In this document: piece by piece, positions 25,931-35,770 of the stretch
Layout of the letters: every line of letters begins with the position of its first letter
Position numbering within the stretch: the stretch's first letter is position 1
Origin: Mesostigma viride
Taxonomy: Eukaryota; Streptophyta; Mesostigmatophyceae; Mesostigmatales; Mesostigmataceae
Direction: 5' to 3'
NCBI GenBank assembly: GCA_009746045.1
Contig: RPFO01000164.1
Span: 1,000,256 to 1,064,255, forward strand
DNA length: 64,000 nucleotides
Program-made: the position numbers and the translations under genes
The notes under the pieces: model-generated
Database searches by the model: none
The model's input: the letters and a program-made list of their open reading frames with translations, nothing else
What the model was told of the DNA's origin: nothing

Positions 25931-28900
25931 TTCTTCCCCCCCCTTCTCCCCCCCCTTCTCCCCCCCCTTCTCCCCCCCTTCTCCCCCCCCTTCTTCCCCC
26001 CCTTCTTCCCCCCCCTGTGCCCGGGTCCTCAGCGCCGTCATGGCCTTCCACTCGGCGCTGTCGCCCGCCGCCGCCAAGGGCAACCCCGCAGTGTACCCCC
26101 GGATCGACAAGCTGGTGACCGTGCCAGGTGATGGCCTCAAAGGTGAGCGGTGGAAGTGGGCGCACATGGAGGGATGGCATGTAGTGGTGAGGGCCAGACA
26201 TGGGTGCATGCGGGGGGTGTCCTTGGAACCGAACAGGTGAAGTGGGTAGGTGCGTGGGAACCGCCTGAGAAGGTGAGGGGTTCAGATGGGTGCATGGATG
26301 CAGATTCCTATGTAAGGAGTAATGAGGTCAATCGGAATCATGCACTTGTAAGCGGGTGAATGGAGGCCGCATGTGTTGACCAGCCCACTTGAAGGAGGAC
26401 GGCTTATGCTGGCGCAACAAAAGTATGTGACTGCGCCGCATGGGGCATGTGCATATTCTTCATGGGTCAGCTGCGATCTGCACCTGGTGCCTGGGGCATG
26501 GTGACGTCTTGTCATGCGCACACCCCGACGGAAGGTGGCTGCTTGAAACTCCAGGCAAGTTTGCCCTGCTTGGTCGCCCTGTGGGCCACATCTTGTGCGA
26601 TGTCAATGACCTCTTGCATGCACATCGCGCTTCCATGCCAGCGCCCTTACTTTTTCCCTCCCATGATGATAACACCTCTGCCCTTGTAGACAACTCTCAA
26701 CATTGACTCATCAAATTCGCTCAGGCGTGTGTTTAAGGTGCCTGGCAAGTCCTTTTCTTTTCATCTGTCCCTCATACCTCCCTTGTCATCAAACTCACCG
26801 CCCCCTTCCCCCCCACCCCCCACTCCCCTACCAGGTACGGTGACGCTCGCCAGCGGCAAGACGGTGGACGTGCGCATCGGCTCAGTGGACTTCATCGGCG
26901 AGGTGTTGGCAGCCGTCGATCCGGCAGCCCTCGATTGCCTGCGCATGGCGGTGCAGGACCACCAGGAGCGAGGCATGCTCACAGCGGTGCTGCTCGTGGC
27001 GCACCAGGTGGCGCTATTCTCCTTTGCTGATGAGCTGCGGCCCGACGCGGCGCCCTCCCTGGCCTTCATGGCACGGGAGATGGCAGGTACGGAGCTGGTC
27101 ATGTTGACGGGCGACAGTCGTGAGAGTGCCAAGCGCGTCGCGGATCGTCTGACCGAGTTTGGCGGCCGGTTGGCGCAGGTCCACGCCGAGCTCAAGCCGC
27201 AGGAGAAGCTGAGCATTGTGCAGGTAAGATGTTTTGGTCCCATTCTGAGTTTTCGTTGCATTGTGCAGGTGGGTGCAGTTCATAGGTGGGGGTTGGGTAG
27301 GTTTTTAAGGTGTGCGGCATCGTGCAGGTAGGGGGTTGCTAGTTTAGTGTTGTTAAGATGCAGGTGCGTGGCAGCATTGTAGATGCATCGGTGCAGAGGA
27401 TATGTGCATTGTGCAGGCGGGGGTCAGGTAGGATTTACTGCAGGGTTGGTGGCATGGCTGCCATTGGATGGCAATGTGCAGGTGGAGAGGATGGCGGGAT
27501 TATGTATTGTATGGATTGGGTTGAGGGGATCGGGGTATAGGGGAAGATTGTGCAATGGGGTGCAGGGGTGGGGTGGCATTTGTTAAATGCATCGTGCAGG
27601 TGTGCAGGTGGGTGGGTGGGCGGGCGGGCGGCGCGGCGGGCGGGCGGGCGGCGCGGGCGGGCGGGCGGGCGGGCGGGCGGGCGGGCGGGCGGGCGGGCGG
27701 GCGGGCGGCGCGGGCGGGCGGGCGGGCGGCGCGGCGGGCGGCGGGCGGGCGGGCGGCGGGCGGGGGGGGGGGGGGGGGGGGGTCGAAGGAGTTTGTCGCA
27801 TGATCAGGTATTTTATGCTGTTGTTTGTGGTGTGTGTGAAACGGCTGTTTGCGTGCAACGGCAGATGTATGTTGGGGTGGGGCCGGCTTTGGTTCGGAGT
27901 GGGGCATTGTCATGCACAAGCGAGGCCCACCAGCTTAGCAGGATAGTGGCTGCTGGGGACTCGGAGAGGGGGGGGGCTGTCTGCTTAGATCTGCTTAGAT
28001 CATAAGTATTTATGTGTTGTGACTATGAGATGATCACGTAAAAGGGCATATCCGGCTATGAAGGAATTTATATCACAAGAACTAGACGGTTGTAGTCGGC
28101 CTCTGACCTGAAGATGCTTGTGCGAGTATCTGTCCGCTGCCTCCGCTGCCTCCCCTGCGTCCCCTGCCTGCCCCCATCGATCCCTCCCCGTGAACCCCTG
28201 CCCCCACCCCCCAGGAGGCCACGCGTGCCCAAACCGAGCGGCGTGCAGGCGTGCTGAGCGGAGGCGGCTTTGTGATGGTGGGGGAGGGCATGAACGATGC
28301 CCCCGCCATCGCGGCCGCCACCGCGGGCGTGGCGGTGGCCGGCCGCGCGAGCGGCATCACCATGGAGGCCGCGGACGTGTTGTTGCTGCGCGACGCGGTC
28401 GCGGGCGTGCCGTTTGTGCTGGCAAAGGCGCAGCAGACAACCCGGTTAGTCGATCACGGTCATCATCATATTGGTGTATAACCGACTAGAGGCTGTGGAT
28501 TGGTGTGGCCTGGTGGAGCCGAAGGAGCCCAGCGCCAGCAGGCGTGCATCAAGTGCACGGGGCTGCCAGAAACCTTTTTTTCGTTTTTTGTAATGGTTGT
28601 GACCTGGCTTCAAGCACCCGTTGCTTGGGCTAGCTCCCCCCCTTGCCTTGAAATATTTTTGTCAGCTGGACTCCTTTGGAACGTTGGTTGCCAACTCCAA
28701 CTCTTGATAAACGCCCCGAAGAGGATGCCTGACCCACCATCGTCTACTAACTCCTGACCCACGACCGTTGCTTGTGTGGACTTGCTTCGTGCCCCATCTC
28801 CCCCTGGCAATTCTTGTCGTCTCTGCGTGTCCGTGCTTGTCTCTGCGTGTCCACCTCCCCACGCTGGCCGGGTACAGCGTGGTGCAACAAAGCGTGGCGC

Positions 28901-29220
28901 TGGCGCTCGGCTGCATCGGCCTCGCGTCTGCGTGCGCGCTGACAGCTAACATCCCCCTATGGCTCACCGTGCTGCTCCACGAGGGCTCCACGGTGCTCGT
29001 GTGCCTCAACGCGCTGCGCGTGCTGCGCAACCCGCCAGGTGTCGATGCGCTATTCGTGGACGATGACGCGTCGCCCAAGCGCAGCGCTAAGTGGGTGAGC
29101 GGGCGGGGGGGGCGGCCTCCACGCCCTAGGGGCAGCAACCATGTAAACCGGGGCGACTGGAATATATTCGGGCAGGGGCGGCCACCGCCGGCCCCCGCCC
29201 CTGCTTCTGCGATCTCGTGA
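14690..29220 (+). CDS. HMA1: P1B-4-type heavy-metal ATPase, HMA1-like, with His-rich N-terminus
   Basis: This is a P-type ATPase that should pump a divalent metal (Zn, Cu or Co range) across a membrane; plant HMA1 sits in the plastid envelope. Fourteen exons join in phase: 14690-15973, 16602-16752, 17686-17777, 18961-19086, 20095-20306, 21411-21541, 22909-23021, 23817-23909, 24439-24497, 25292-25354, 26033-26142, 26835-27223, 28215-28444 and 28878-29220, giving 1131 residues. The start is the ATG opening a Ser/Arg-rich, acid-poor transit-like segment. Residues 171-356 are His/Asp repeats. TM helices follow (VNIHVLMTLAAAASVLLGG). Catalytic motifs are ITGE (about 572), SPC (682-684), DKTGTLT (phospho-Asp 725), HP (771), GDGLKG (about 807), LTGD (903), GEGMNDAP (964-971) and HEGST (1052). 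SPC in place of CPC, with HEG(G/S)T in the last helix, defines the P1B-4/HMA1 group. There is no N-terminal CxxC domain, as expected. All motifs are intact. An extra 3' exon cannot be excluded because GTGAGC occurs near 29096. Confidence 0.94.
15200..15757 (+). other. His/Asp-rich repeat domain of the HMA1-like ATPase
   Basis: The region encodes about 185 residues dominated by His-Asp, His-Ala, His-Ser and His-Glu dipeptides, built from CACGAC, CACGCC and CATGAC hexamers. It is interrupted by ASCCCDSGGGHTHSH, a Cys cluster that could also bind metal. Plant HMA1 has a shorter poly-His stretch at the same place. A metal-buffering or sensing role on the stromal side is inference. Confidence 0.9.
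16735..17130 (+). repeat. 27/28-bp minisatellite built from exon end plus 5' splice site
   Basis: About a dozen units of roughly GGCAACCTGTTCTTGAAGGTGGGT.. start inside exon 2 of the ATPase (CAACCTGTCACACGAAG, coding NLSHE) and run into intron 2. Every unit keeps AAG|GTGGGT, so the donor at 16753 is the first of a series. Two intron units (near 16848 and 17041) reproduce the exon version CACACGAAG exactly. Confidence 0.92.
17247..17475. repeat. 30-bp minisatellite (CCCATCAAGGGCTGACCCTA)
   Basis: About eight 30-bp units with few differences (CAAGG/CGAGG, TATTCC/TACTCC) lie in ATPase intron 2, close behind the donor-derived array. Confidence 0.96.
17990..18140. repeat. 40-bp minisatellite in ATPase intron 3
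   Basis: Four copies of a 40-bp unit starting GCATGCATGTTTTCGGCACA differ at single bases. No coding potential is evident. Confidence 0.93.
19054..19280 (+). repeat. 33-bp in-frame duplication of exon 4 end and donor, plus two diverged copies
   Basis: The end of exon 4, GTGCTCGTGCGCGTGGGGGA, followed by G|GTGCGTGAGCTG, is duplicated exactly with a 33-bp period, so donors lie at 19087 and 19120. A third copy (GTGCTCGTGCGCATGGGCGA) ends at a donor at 19212 (GTGAGTTG). A weaker GGGGAG|GTGAGTTT is at about 19272. The reading frame stays open through the first repeat. Confidence 0.9.
20421..21100. repeat. 18-bp minisatellite (ATGGCTGCCCCCTCACAT), about 37 copies
   Basis: The array sits in ATPase intron 5. 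Units alternate GCTGCC and GCTGTC, with rare CATATG and GGGTGCC variants. Because 18 is a multiple of 3, three plus frames stay open for up to 299 codons without being genes. Confidence 0.97.
22425..22457. repeat. (TA)n microsatellite
   Basis: About 16 TA units lie in ATPase intron 6. Confidence 0.95.
22620..22742. repeat. 11-bp minisatellite (GATAGTGATAT)
   Basis: About eleven units lie in ATPase intron 6, roughly 170 bp upstream of the exon carrying the SPC motif. Confidence 0.94.
24624..24712. repeat. 23-bp minisatellite (GGGTGAGATAGGCAGCACAT)
   Basis: Four units lie in ATPase intron 9, about 130 bp behind the donor CAG|GTGAGTGC. The unit core GGTGAGA resembles a donor, but the exon end is not copied, so I do not count it with the donor-derived arrays. 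Confidence 0.88.
25376..25432. repeat. 13-bp minisatellite (GGGGTACTGGGAA)
   Basis: Four units begin 22 bp after the donor of ATPase exon 10 (CG|GTACGATG). They share only GGTAC with the donor. Confidence 0.88.
25855..26010 (+). repeat. C-homopolymer-rich polypyrimidine tract before ATPase exon 11
   Basis: A run of more than 30 C, followed by CCCCTTCT repeats, ends about 25 bp before the acceptor at 26033. Length in such runs is prone to assembly error. Confidence 0.93.
27224..27620 (+). repeat. Degenerate copies of the exon 12 end and donor in ATPase intron 12
   Basis: Exon 12 ends GCATTGTGCAG|GTAAGATG. Variants recur through the intron start: ATTGTGCAG|GTGGGT near 27260, ATCGTGCAG|GTAGGG near 27320, ATTGTGCAGGCGGG near 27406, AATGTGCAG|GTGGAG near 27473 and ATCGTGCAG|GTGTGC near 27590. 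Spacing is irregular, so this looks like an old tandem array that has decayed. Confidence 0.75.
27602..27782 (+). repeat. (GGGC)n with G homopolymer, quadruplex-prone
   Basis: Around 170 bp of GGGCGGGC repeats interspersed with GGCGC end in a run of about 21 G in ATPase intron 12. Apparent Ala/Gly/Arg or Pro-rich proteins over it are artefacts. Confidence 0.95.
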
Positions 29221-31131
29221 ATGGGAATAGCCAAGGGGGTGCGCAAGCCCATGTTCAATTACGTTCCTATCCTTTGCGAGGGCAACCCCCCTGAGTTGGA
29301 GGGGTAGCACTACTCAAACGTTCGGGTCGTTACACATGCGCAGGGTGATGTATCAATCGATCCACGAAGTCCAGCTGCTGTACCGAGCGGAGTGGCTGTG
29401 GGGGGGACTTGAAAACTAATAGATGTGCCAAGATATGGGAGTGTGGCGATGGCTCAGGTTGCTGCTGTTCTTGGCAAACCTATTCCCCCCGGGGTGGCCC
29501 CTTTTTGGCCGGGCAGACTGAATGGATCCGTAGCAAGTGCAAGTGCAAGTGCAAGTGCAAGTGCAAGTGCAAGTGCAAGTGCAAGTGCAAGTGCAAGTGA
29601 TTGGGTGGGTGTCGTCACGCGCCAATCGCAGAACTACCACAGCAGGGGCGGAATAGCAGGCGGAATAGAGGGCCATGAATAGATCGGGGCCAGAAATACC
29701 AGGCCAGTGAGCAGATTCGTCCCCCCAGCGAGCACAAACGTCAGCTCGCATGGGGTCGTCTGTGCGGCATGACCCGCGCAAGGCATCTCTGGTGCATCAA
29801 GAGGCGTAAGCAAGAGGCTTGCTATTCGAATTCCTTTGCTTTGGAGCTTTGGCATGGGGGCCTTAAGGAGGTAACGGGGCGCGCCCGTCATTGTCTGTGG
29901 CGGCATAGGCCGCGTCAATGGAAGGAGGAGATGGTGAGGACATGAAGGCGTGGGAGGGTCTTGGCAGGGTTACTGCTGCTCTTCGCTGCGGGCATTCTTC
30001 CAATGACCTGATGGCATGCGGCTCGGGGCTGCGTCGCTGGCACTTTTGACAGCAGGAAGCGGCATGGCCCGGTGGAATACGGGCTAGGCCGTGTGGTGCC
30101 CCCCAATGGCCCCTTCTTCAACGAGGAGGAGAAGCAGCCAATAGAAGATGCATAGCAACCCATGAAGGAGGCAGAGCAACCAAGAATCGTCCGGCGGTCC
30201 CCTCGAGAAGGAACGTAGCCCCTGCGTGCCGTGACTTGGATGGCTGGAGTGTTGACTTCGCCAGGGAATCAGTCACGGATGTGGCCTTTCACTGCGTTGG
30301 CCCACGCGTAAACTTCCGTGGTGGGCCCTCATCCTTGTGGGCCCACCTACGGTTTTACTTACAGTCGGGACACGCAGGGCGGCATGGGCAGCATCCCCTC
30401 ACACAAAAGGGATGCATACAAACATCGGGTTGTCATCCAGTTGGATGACAGAGAAGCTCATGTTCGCACGTGGGGGGCAGAGATACCCGAGAAAGGGCGA
30501 GGAGCGGACACATGGGCAGCACATGCCACCGGGCGACCAGGGAGTCCTCTTGCTCTACATCGGTGGGCTGCTATCAGCTGTGCCAGGCATTCCTTGGGCC
30601 CATGCCTTGCCAGGCTTGACACCCAGTACTGCGCAATACCCAGCGCTGCGTGCAAGAAGGGACCTGCCGTGGTCCAGGTCATGGTTGGTGGGGAGAGGGG
30701 ATGTAACTGGCGCAGTTGTACTGCTCCAAGGAGGTGAAGGGGCAGTCGTGAAGAAGCAAGCTTGCCTCTGCCATCTAGTCTGGTGCTGGGCATCAAGCAA
30801 GGAGAGGATGAGGGCATGTGTCTGCATCCAAGGCTGCCGCGGCAAAGATAAAGCTTGTTACGCGCGGATGGCATGTGGGCTCAGCGAATTGGAGATGCTT
30901 GTCATCCCTTTTACATGACCAGCAACGTGCAGTATATATGTTAGGGCACCTGACCGGTATAGGTACGTACGGTGCCTTGATTTTTGCTCCTCTTGGGGCT
31001 GGGGTTGCAGTCCAGCCAACGGTGCAACGCTGTGTCGCACATGTATCTGTGTGTATAATTTGCAGCACACGTCTGTTTTGTAGCCAGTGTGGCAGCGAGT
31101 GGAGTTCAAATGACAGTCCTGCATATTTCAG
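29221..31131. other. Intergenic, no recognised gene
   Basis: This stretch contains a hexanucleotide array (GTGCAA)10 at 29537-29599 and otherwise unique-looking DNA. Open frames of up to about 190 codons at 30318-30918 overlap on both strands and show no family signature. Confidence 0.5.
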
Positions 31132-31208
31132 GTGGACCAGAAGTTTGTTAAGTCAATCGCCTGGACTGCCAGTGGGTCCTGCCAGTTGATGTGGCGCTAC
31201 ATGTACAG
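31132..31208 (+). CDS. Orphan exon candidate
   Basis: A 77-nt open segment encodes VDQKFVKSIAWTASGSC, then QLMWRYMYR. It is flanked by a good acceptor (GCATATTTCAG) and a plausible donor (AG|GTTAGC). I recognise no family. It could be a real exon of a gene broken up by the retroelements that start 150 bp downstream, or a chance match. Confidence 0.25.
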
Positions 31209-31358
31209 GTTAGCATACGAGTTCTTGCTATTACGTGATTTACATCCGCCATGTTCTGCACAATTAATTGATGTTCTGCACAGGAGTTTGAGTATCGATT
31301 AGACGAGTATAATTATTTATTAACCTGGTCAAAATTGTGGGCCGCATGCGCATGTGTG

Positions 31359-31540
31359 TTAATTAATTAATTAATTAATTAATTTAGGCACGTGACTGCG
31401 TCACATGGATGCCAATTCAGAGTAAAGGAACCTTCAGCCCTTATACACAACGAGAAGGCGGGAGGGCGCCCTAGCTTCTCTATCTCACTGCCACAAGTGG
31501 GCAGGCCACATCACGCCCTCTCCACAGCATGATGCGCCGG
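31359..31540 (-). mobile_element. Truncated 3' end of family II retroelement with (TTAA)n tail
   Basis: Read on the minus strand this matches the 3' UTR of the family II copy at 45644-46054 (GCCCACTTGTGGCAGTGAGA-like, then AGAAGCTAGGGCGCCCT). It ends in the hairpin CACGTGAC-GCA-GTCACGTG (one mismatch) and a TTAA tail at 31359-31385. Only the last 150-180 bp are present. Confidence 0.75.
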
Positions 31541-31550
31541 GGGGCAACAC

Positions 31551-31945
31551 TTAATTAATTAATTAATTATCAACATCGCTCCGTTGGGAGTCAATGTAGC
31601 GCATATCCCTGAGAAGGGGCATATGGCTTTTAATACATCCTAGGCTACTTCATGCAAGGGTGGGAATGTAAGCTACCCTTGCTCTAGGTGCACCAGGGCA
31701 CCTGCACCCTCATGGTCTATCACGCTATGCCCGGGTAAGGGGGGGAGCATGCCTGTGAGGGAGGAAGATCAGCATGGCTATACAAGAGCTAGGACATGGC
31801 TTCTCGACAGAGAGCATCTCTCTGCATGGCATAGCATGGCTAAATTCTTAATGCAACATCCATGGGGGGGTCCCATTATAGGCATGGCTTGGCTAAACAT
31901 AGCCAGGGCGTAGCATGGCTGTACTAGGCTATGGCTGGTTGTGCG
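31551..31945 (-). mobile_element. Truncated 3' UTR copy of family I (ORF1-only) with (TTAA)n tail
   Basis: On the minus strand this matches the 3' UTR of the copy ending at 59935: ACATTCCCACCCTTGCATGA, then GCCATATGCCCCTTCTCAGG, then the CTCC-CAAC-GGAG hairpin and a TTAA tail. It abuts the 5' end of the next, oppositely oriented, element at about 31957. Confidence 0.8.
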
Positions 31946-31956
31946 TGATGCAGTGG

Positions 31957-33925
31957 CACGAGGTAGCCATGGCTGACGGCGGAGCTCATAACTTTCACGT
32001 TTGGGCACCAAATTCGGCCGTGAATATCACAATCGCTTCGTCTTTCTAAGACGCACACGCTGATATAATTTCCCAAAGCTAATACGCAATATACGATGAG
32101 CAAACGCCTCTCGACGCAACGCAGCCTGGCGGCTGCGCTCGGCAATGAAAATACGCCTGCAGCTTCGGCTGCAGCTTCGCCCACCGGCCCAGATGGCAAC
32201 GGTGACACTAGTAGTGCACTGGTGCTCGCCCAGCCTCCCGGGCTCGCCTCGCCATCAGCATCGCCTGAACCTAAGCGCAGTCGCTCTGCTGAGCCGCCCT
32301 GGGAAGAGCGCTCCTTTGACGTCAACAGCCCCGGCTTCTGGCAGCGCAGCCCCGGTTGGTTCATGGAAGACTTGTATTACGGCAATCACGCCTCGCTTCT
32401 AGCCCTGTGCGTGTACCTCACGTCCCACAACCGTGGCCGCTGGCCTGGTGACGGCAAGCTTGTCGACCCCGCCGAGGCTCTCCCAATCATTCACCGCATG
32501 CCTCGCCCCAGGCTTCAACGCTTCGCCCTCTGCTCCCTTGTTGGACGCTCCGAATCCGAGATCTGGGCTTCCCCACCGCCCCCCCCACCTTCCCCACCGA
32601 AGCCACCATCCGCACCCTCCTCAAGGAAGCTTTCGAGCAGCACGTGACCCCTCTTGCCGCAGATGTGGCGGCACTTGGCGGCACGCTGGCTGCTGAGCTC
32701 CCCACCATCCCCACCGCCACCGCCACCCTCCTCGCCTCCACCTCCCCCCCCCTCCGTCTCCACCGACTCCATCACCGCCCAGCTCCGCGACATCGACCAG
32801 CGCCTCAAGGATAATGCAATCGCTATCGAGGTCTTGCAGAACACAGCAGGCCTCACCGCCCAGGCAGTGAAGGACATTGCCGCCAAACCAGCCCCGGCTG
32901 GCCTGGCTGGCGATGCTCCTCCCATCACGACCTGGGCGGACATGCTTAAGCAACATACCACCTCCACCACCTCCGCCGTCGCAGCCCAGCTCCAGCGGCA
33001 GACGCTTGACCTCCGCGAGGAGGCCGAGCTCGCCAAGCGCAGCCTCAACGCCATACTCAAGAACTTCGACATGGAAGCAGGTGAGAATTCCGAGAAGCTT
33101 GCACGTGCGTTTGAGAGCAAAATCCTTGCTCGCATGGGCCTTCTTGGTGAGATCAAGCTGACCGCCCACCGCCTTCCCCGCGCGCGGGGTAAGGCAGGGG
33201 CGCCTCCGCTTCTTCTCATCTTTGATAGCCCAGCGGACAAGATTTCGTTCCTCCGACGCCGCAAGCGGCTCGAGAATTATTACTCACTTCACCGTGGACG
33301 ACGACTTGACCCTGGCACAGCAACAACGGCGACGGGAGCTATGGCCGACCTACCTCCAGCTCCGGCAGACCAAGGCGGGCCAGCCGGTGTACTGGAAGGG
33401 GGCGGCCATCTACGTCGGCCACAAGCCCTGGCACGCGACCCCCTCGACCACCGCGGCCCCAGCAACTCCAGCCCCAGCCTAGGGGAATACAACAGCAGTG
33501 TAGAATAGTTAGACAGTGGCCTTGTACATGCCCGCCTACTACAGGCACTATACCAGCTTAGGCCTAGCCTTTTTAGTCATGTACATGTGTGCCTATGATG
33601 AGCCACCCTCCAGATGATACCAGATGCCTAGCTTTATTTAATTATGCAGTGCCCATGCAGGGGGTCACTCCCTGCTGAGCAGCCATGCCCTAGCTTTTGT
33701 ATAGCTGTGCTGATCTTCCCCACCTATGACAGGCTCCCCTTAGCTGGGTGTTGCCTGAAACTCTGGGTGTTGCAGGTGCCCTAGTGCACCTAGAGCAAGT
33801 GTTGTTTACATTCCCACCCTTGCAGGAAGTAGCTTAGAATGTATGATAGGCCATATGCCCCTTCTCTGGGCTATGTGCTACATATACTCCCAACGGAGTT
33901 ATGTTACAATTCAATTCAATTCAAT
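31957..33925 (+). mobile_element. Family I ORF1-only non-LTR element, full length, copy A
   Basis: The unit has a 140-bp 5' UTR starting GAGGTAGCCATGGCTGACGG, ORF1 from ATG 32096 to TAG 33480, a 430-bp 3' UTR, a terminal hairpin ACTCC-CAAC-GGAGT (33886-33899) and an (AATTC)n tail (33908-33925). ORF1 has an L1-ORF1p-like layout. It runs from a low-complexity Ala/Ser/Pro N-terminus (LAQPPGLASPSASPEPKR) to a putative coiled-coil (AQLRDIDQRLKDNAIAIE). An RRM-like part follows (LNAILKNFDM..FESKILARMGL..AHRLPRARGKAGAP..FLRRRKR), then a basic C-terminal segment (DDLTLAQQQRRRELWPTY). The frame is broken at C-rich sites near 32580 and again near 33275. No reverse transcriptase follows. Near-identical copy C lies at 57970-59935. 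Confidence 0.82.
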
Positions 33926-33926
33926 G

Positions 33927-35600
33927 GCTGGTTGTGGACCGTGCGTTGGCGGCACGTGGCTAGGTGTGTTGGCACAGCTAGGCAAATAGTCTAGGCATGG
34001 CTGCCTTAGCGGCAGTGACGCCAAGGGTTACAATCTAGGGCTATTGCTATTCTAGCCCGCTGGGGGCGTCCACATCTTGTGGTTGATCATCAGGTCCCCG
34101 CCCCTCCAGTACACCTTGGGCTTCTGGGGGTCCTGCTTATGGCGGAGGTATTCCGGCCACAGGTCGCGTCGCTGCTGTTGCTGAGCGGGGGTGAGGTCGT
34201 CATCCAGCGTCCAGGTGAGGTCGTGCAACCGCTTGCGACGAGAGAGGAACCGCTGCTTATCCTCAGGGGAGGGGAAGGTGAGGAGGACTGGTGGGGGAGC
34301 CGCCTTGTCCCGTGAGTGGGGAAGGCGGTGGCACCCGCTCAGTGCTACCTCACCTACCAGGCCCATGAGGGTAAGAAGCTGGTTCTTGAGCTCGTCAGCA
34401 AGAGAGGTTGACGTCTCACCTGGCTTCTGGGGGAAGCGACGTAGCACCACTCGGCACTCGCGGCGAGCGCGGTCGGTGACCTCCCGTTGCTGGGCCTGGC
34501 GGTGGTTCTCCAGCTCCTGGAGCTTTGTGGCGATGGCGTCGGTGGTGGAGGCGGTCGCTGACCGCAGCAGGTCCGCGTAGGAGAGCGGCGGGAGGTCGCC
34601 AGCATCCTGCCGGGGTGGCTGGGATGCAATGGTGGCCGTCTGCTCCGCTATCTTGGGGACCTGTGTGGCCAGGGCCTCGGTGTGGGCGGTGATGGCCTCA
34701 AGCTTCTTCAGGAGCACGCCACACTTTCCCTCCACCTGGTTAAGGCGAGAGACAAGTGTAGCATGCTTTTCCGAAGCCTGCTCCGCGGTGTGTAGAGCCG
34801 TGAACTGGGGTTGGAGCTTGTGGACGACCTTGGTTTCCACGTTGGAGACCCGGGCCTCGACCTTGTTGAGCGTGGTGTTCAGCGATGTCAGCTGCTCGGC
34901 CAGCGGCCAGGTCACGTGCTCCTCCAGCACTGCGCGGAGGTCATCCTTGCAGAGGGAGGAAGCCGATGGGGCTGCCGGCTGTGCGGGGGCTGGGGTGCGG
35001 AGCGTGCGGGTGAGGTCGGAGAGGTGGCTCTGGAATTGGCTGGTCAAGATAATCAGGCGTTGTTGTACTTCGTCCAAAGCATAGAGCCTGAGGACATGTC
35101 TCCATTGTAGTCGATAGCCGCCCCCCCCTTGGGCACGAAGAGCTTCCGCTCCTGTTCGAGGAACTGGAGAACCTCAATGCATTCCTGCGGCGACAATTCT
35201 TGCCACACGGTCCAGGCGAATCGTCGGTCGCCGGGGAGGAACTTGCTCCAGTTGCGAGCGTGGCAGGGTTTCTTGGGCTCAGGCGAGGCGCTGGGCGATG
35301 GGGCTGCTGGCGGTGGGTTGGCGAGCCCAGGCGGCTGGGCAAGAACGATGGCGAGCGGGTTGGGCTGGGAGCCGGTAAGCTCCTTTTCCAAACCCCGTTT
35401 TGCTTTAGAGGTCGTCATAGCTGCCTGTCACGTGATAACTTCCGCAATACTGCGTTTCAGCCGTAACCGATTATACTGGCGGGTGCGTCTCAAAAAAGCG
35501 CATCGAATGCGAGTGGTCTGACCGAATTTGGGGCTCAGATGCAAAAGATCTGAACTCCGCCGTCAGCCATACCGCCGTCAGCCATTTTCGTTGCCTTCCG
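33927..35600 (-). mobile_element. Family II ORF1 non-LTR element, copy B
   Basis: The minus-strand 5' UTR starts near 35590 with ATGGCTGACGGCGG, shared with family I. ORF1 begins at ATG 35418 (MTTSKAKRGLEKELTGSQ) and continues after a frameshift near 35070 to a TAG at 34052. The second part has a clear coiled coil (LNTTLNKVEARVSNVETKV), an RRM-like segment (RRECRVVLRRF) and the CTD DDLTPAQQQQRRDLWPEYLR ending VYWRGGDLMINHKMW. This is the L1 ORF1p arrangement. The 3' UTR is cut at about 33927, where it meets the tail of copy A. No RT is present. Confidence 0.78.
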
Positions 35601-35636
35601 TCGTTGCCTTACCTTGGGCAACACTGTGGTGCAATT

Positions 35637-35770
35637 ATTATTATTATTATTATTATTATTAGGGACATCACTCCGTTGGGAGTCAATGTAGCACATATCC
35701 CTGAGAAGGGGCATATGGCTTTTAATACATTCTAGGCTACTTCCTGCAAGGGTGGGAATGTAAGCGACCT
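35637..35770 (-). mobile_element. Family I 3' UTR fragment with (TTA)n tail
   Basis: A (TTA)n tail at 35637-35661 is followed by AGGGACATCACTCCGTTGGG, the family I hairpin read from the opposite strand, and about 100 bp of 3' UTR. A 90-bp family II ORF1 fragment (CTCAGCAACAGCAGCGACGC..) follows on the plus strand at 35765-35855. Confidence 0.75.

Noticed and set aside
27550-28005. Gly/Arg/Ala-rich and Pro/Ala-rich open frames on both strands
   Set aside because: Low-complexity translation of the (GGGC)n tract in intron 12.
32515-33264. Minus-strand open frames of 249 and 182 codons
   Set aside because: They are antisense shadows of the ORF1 of family I; the plus strand carries the conserved protein and is shared with copy C.
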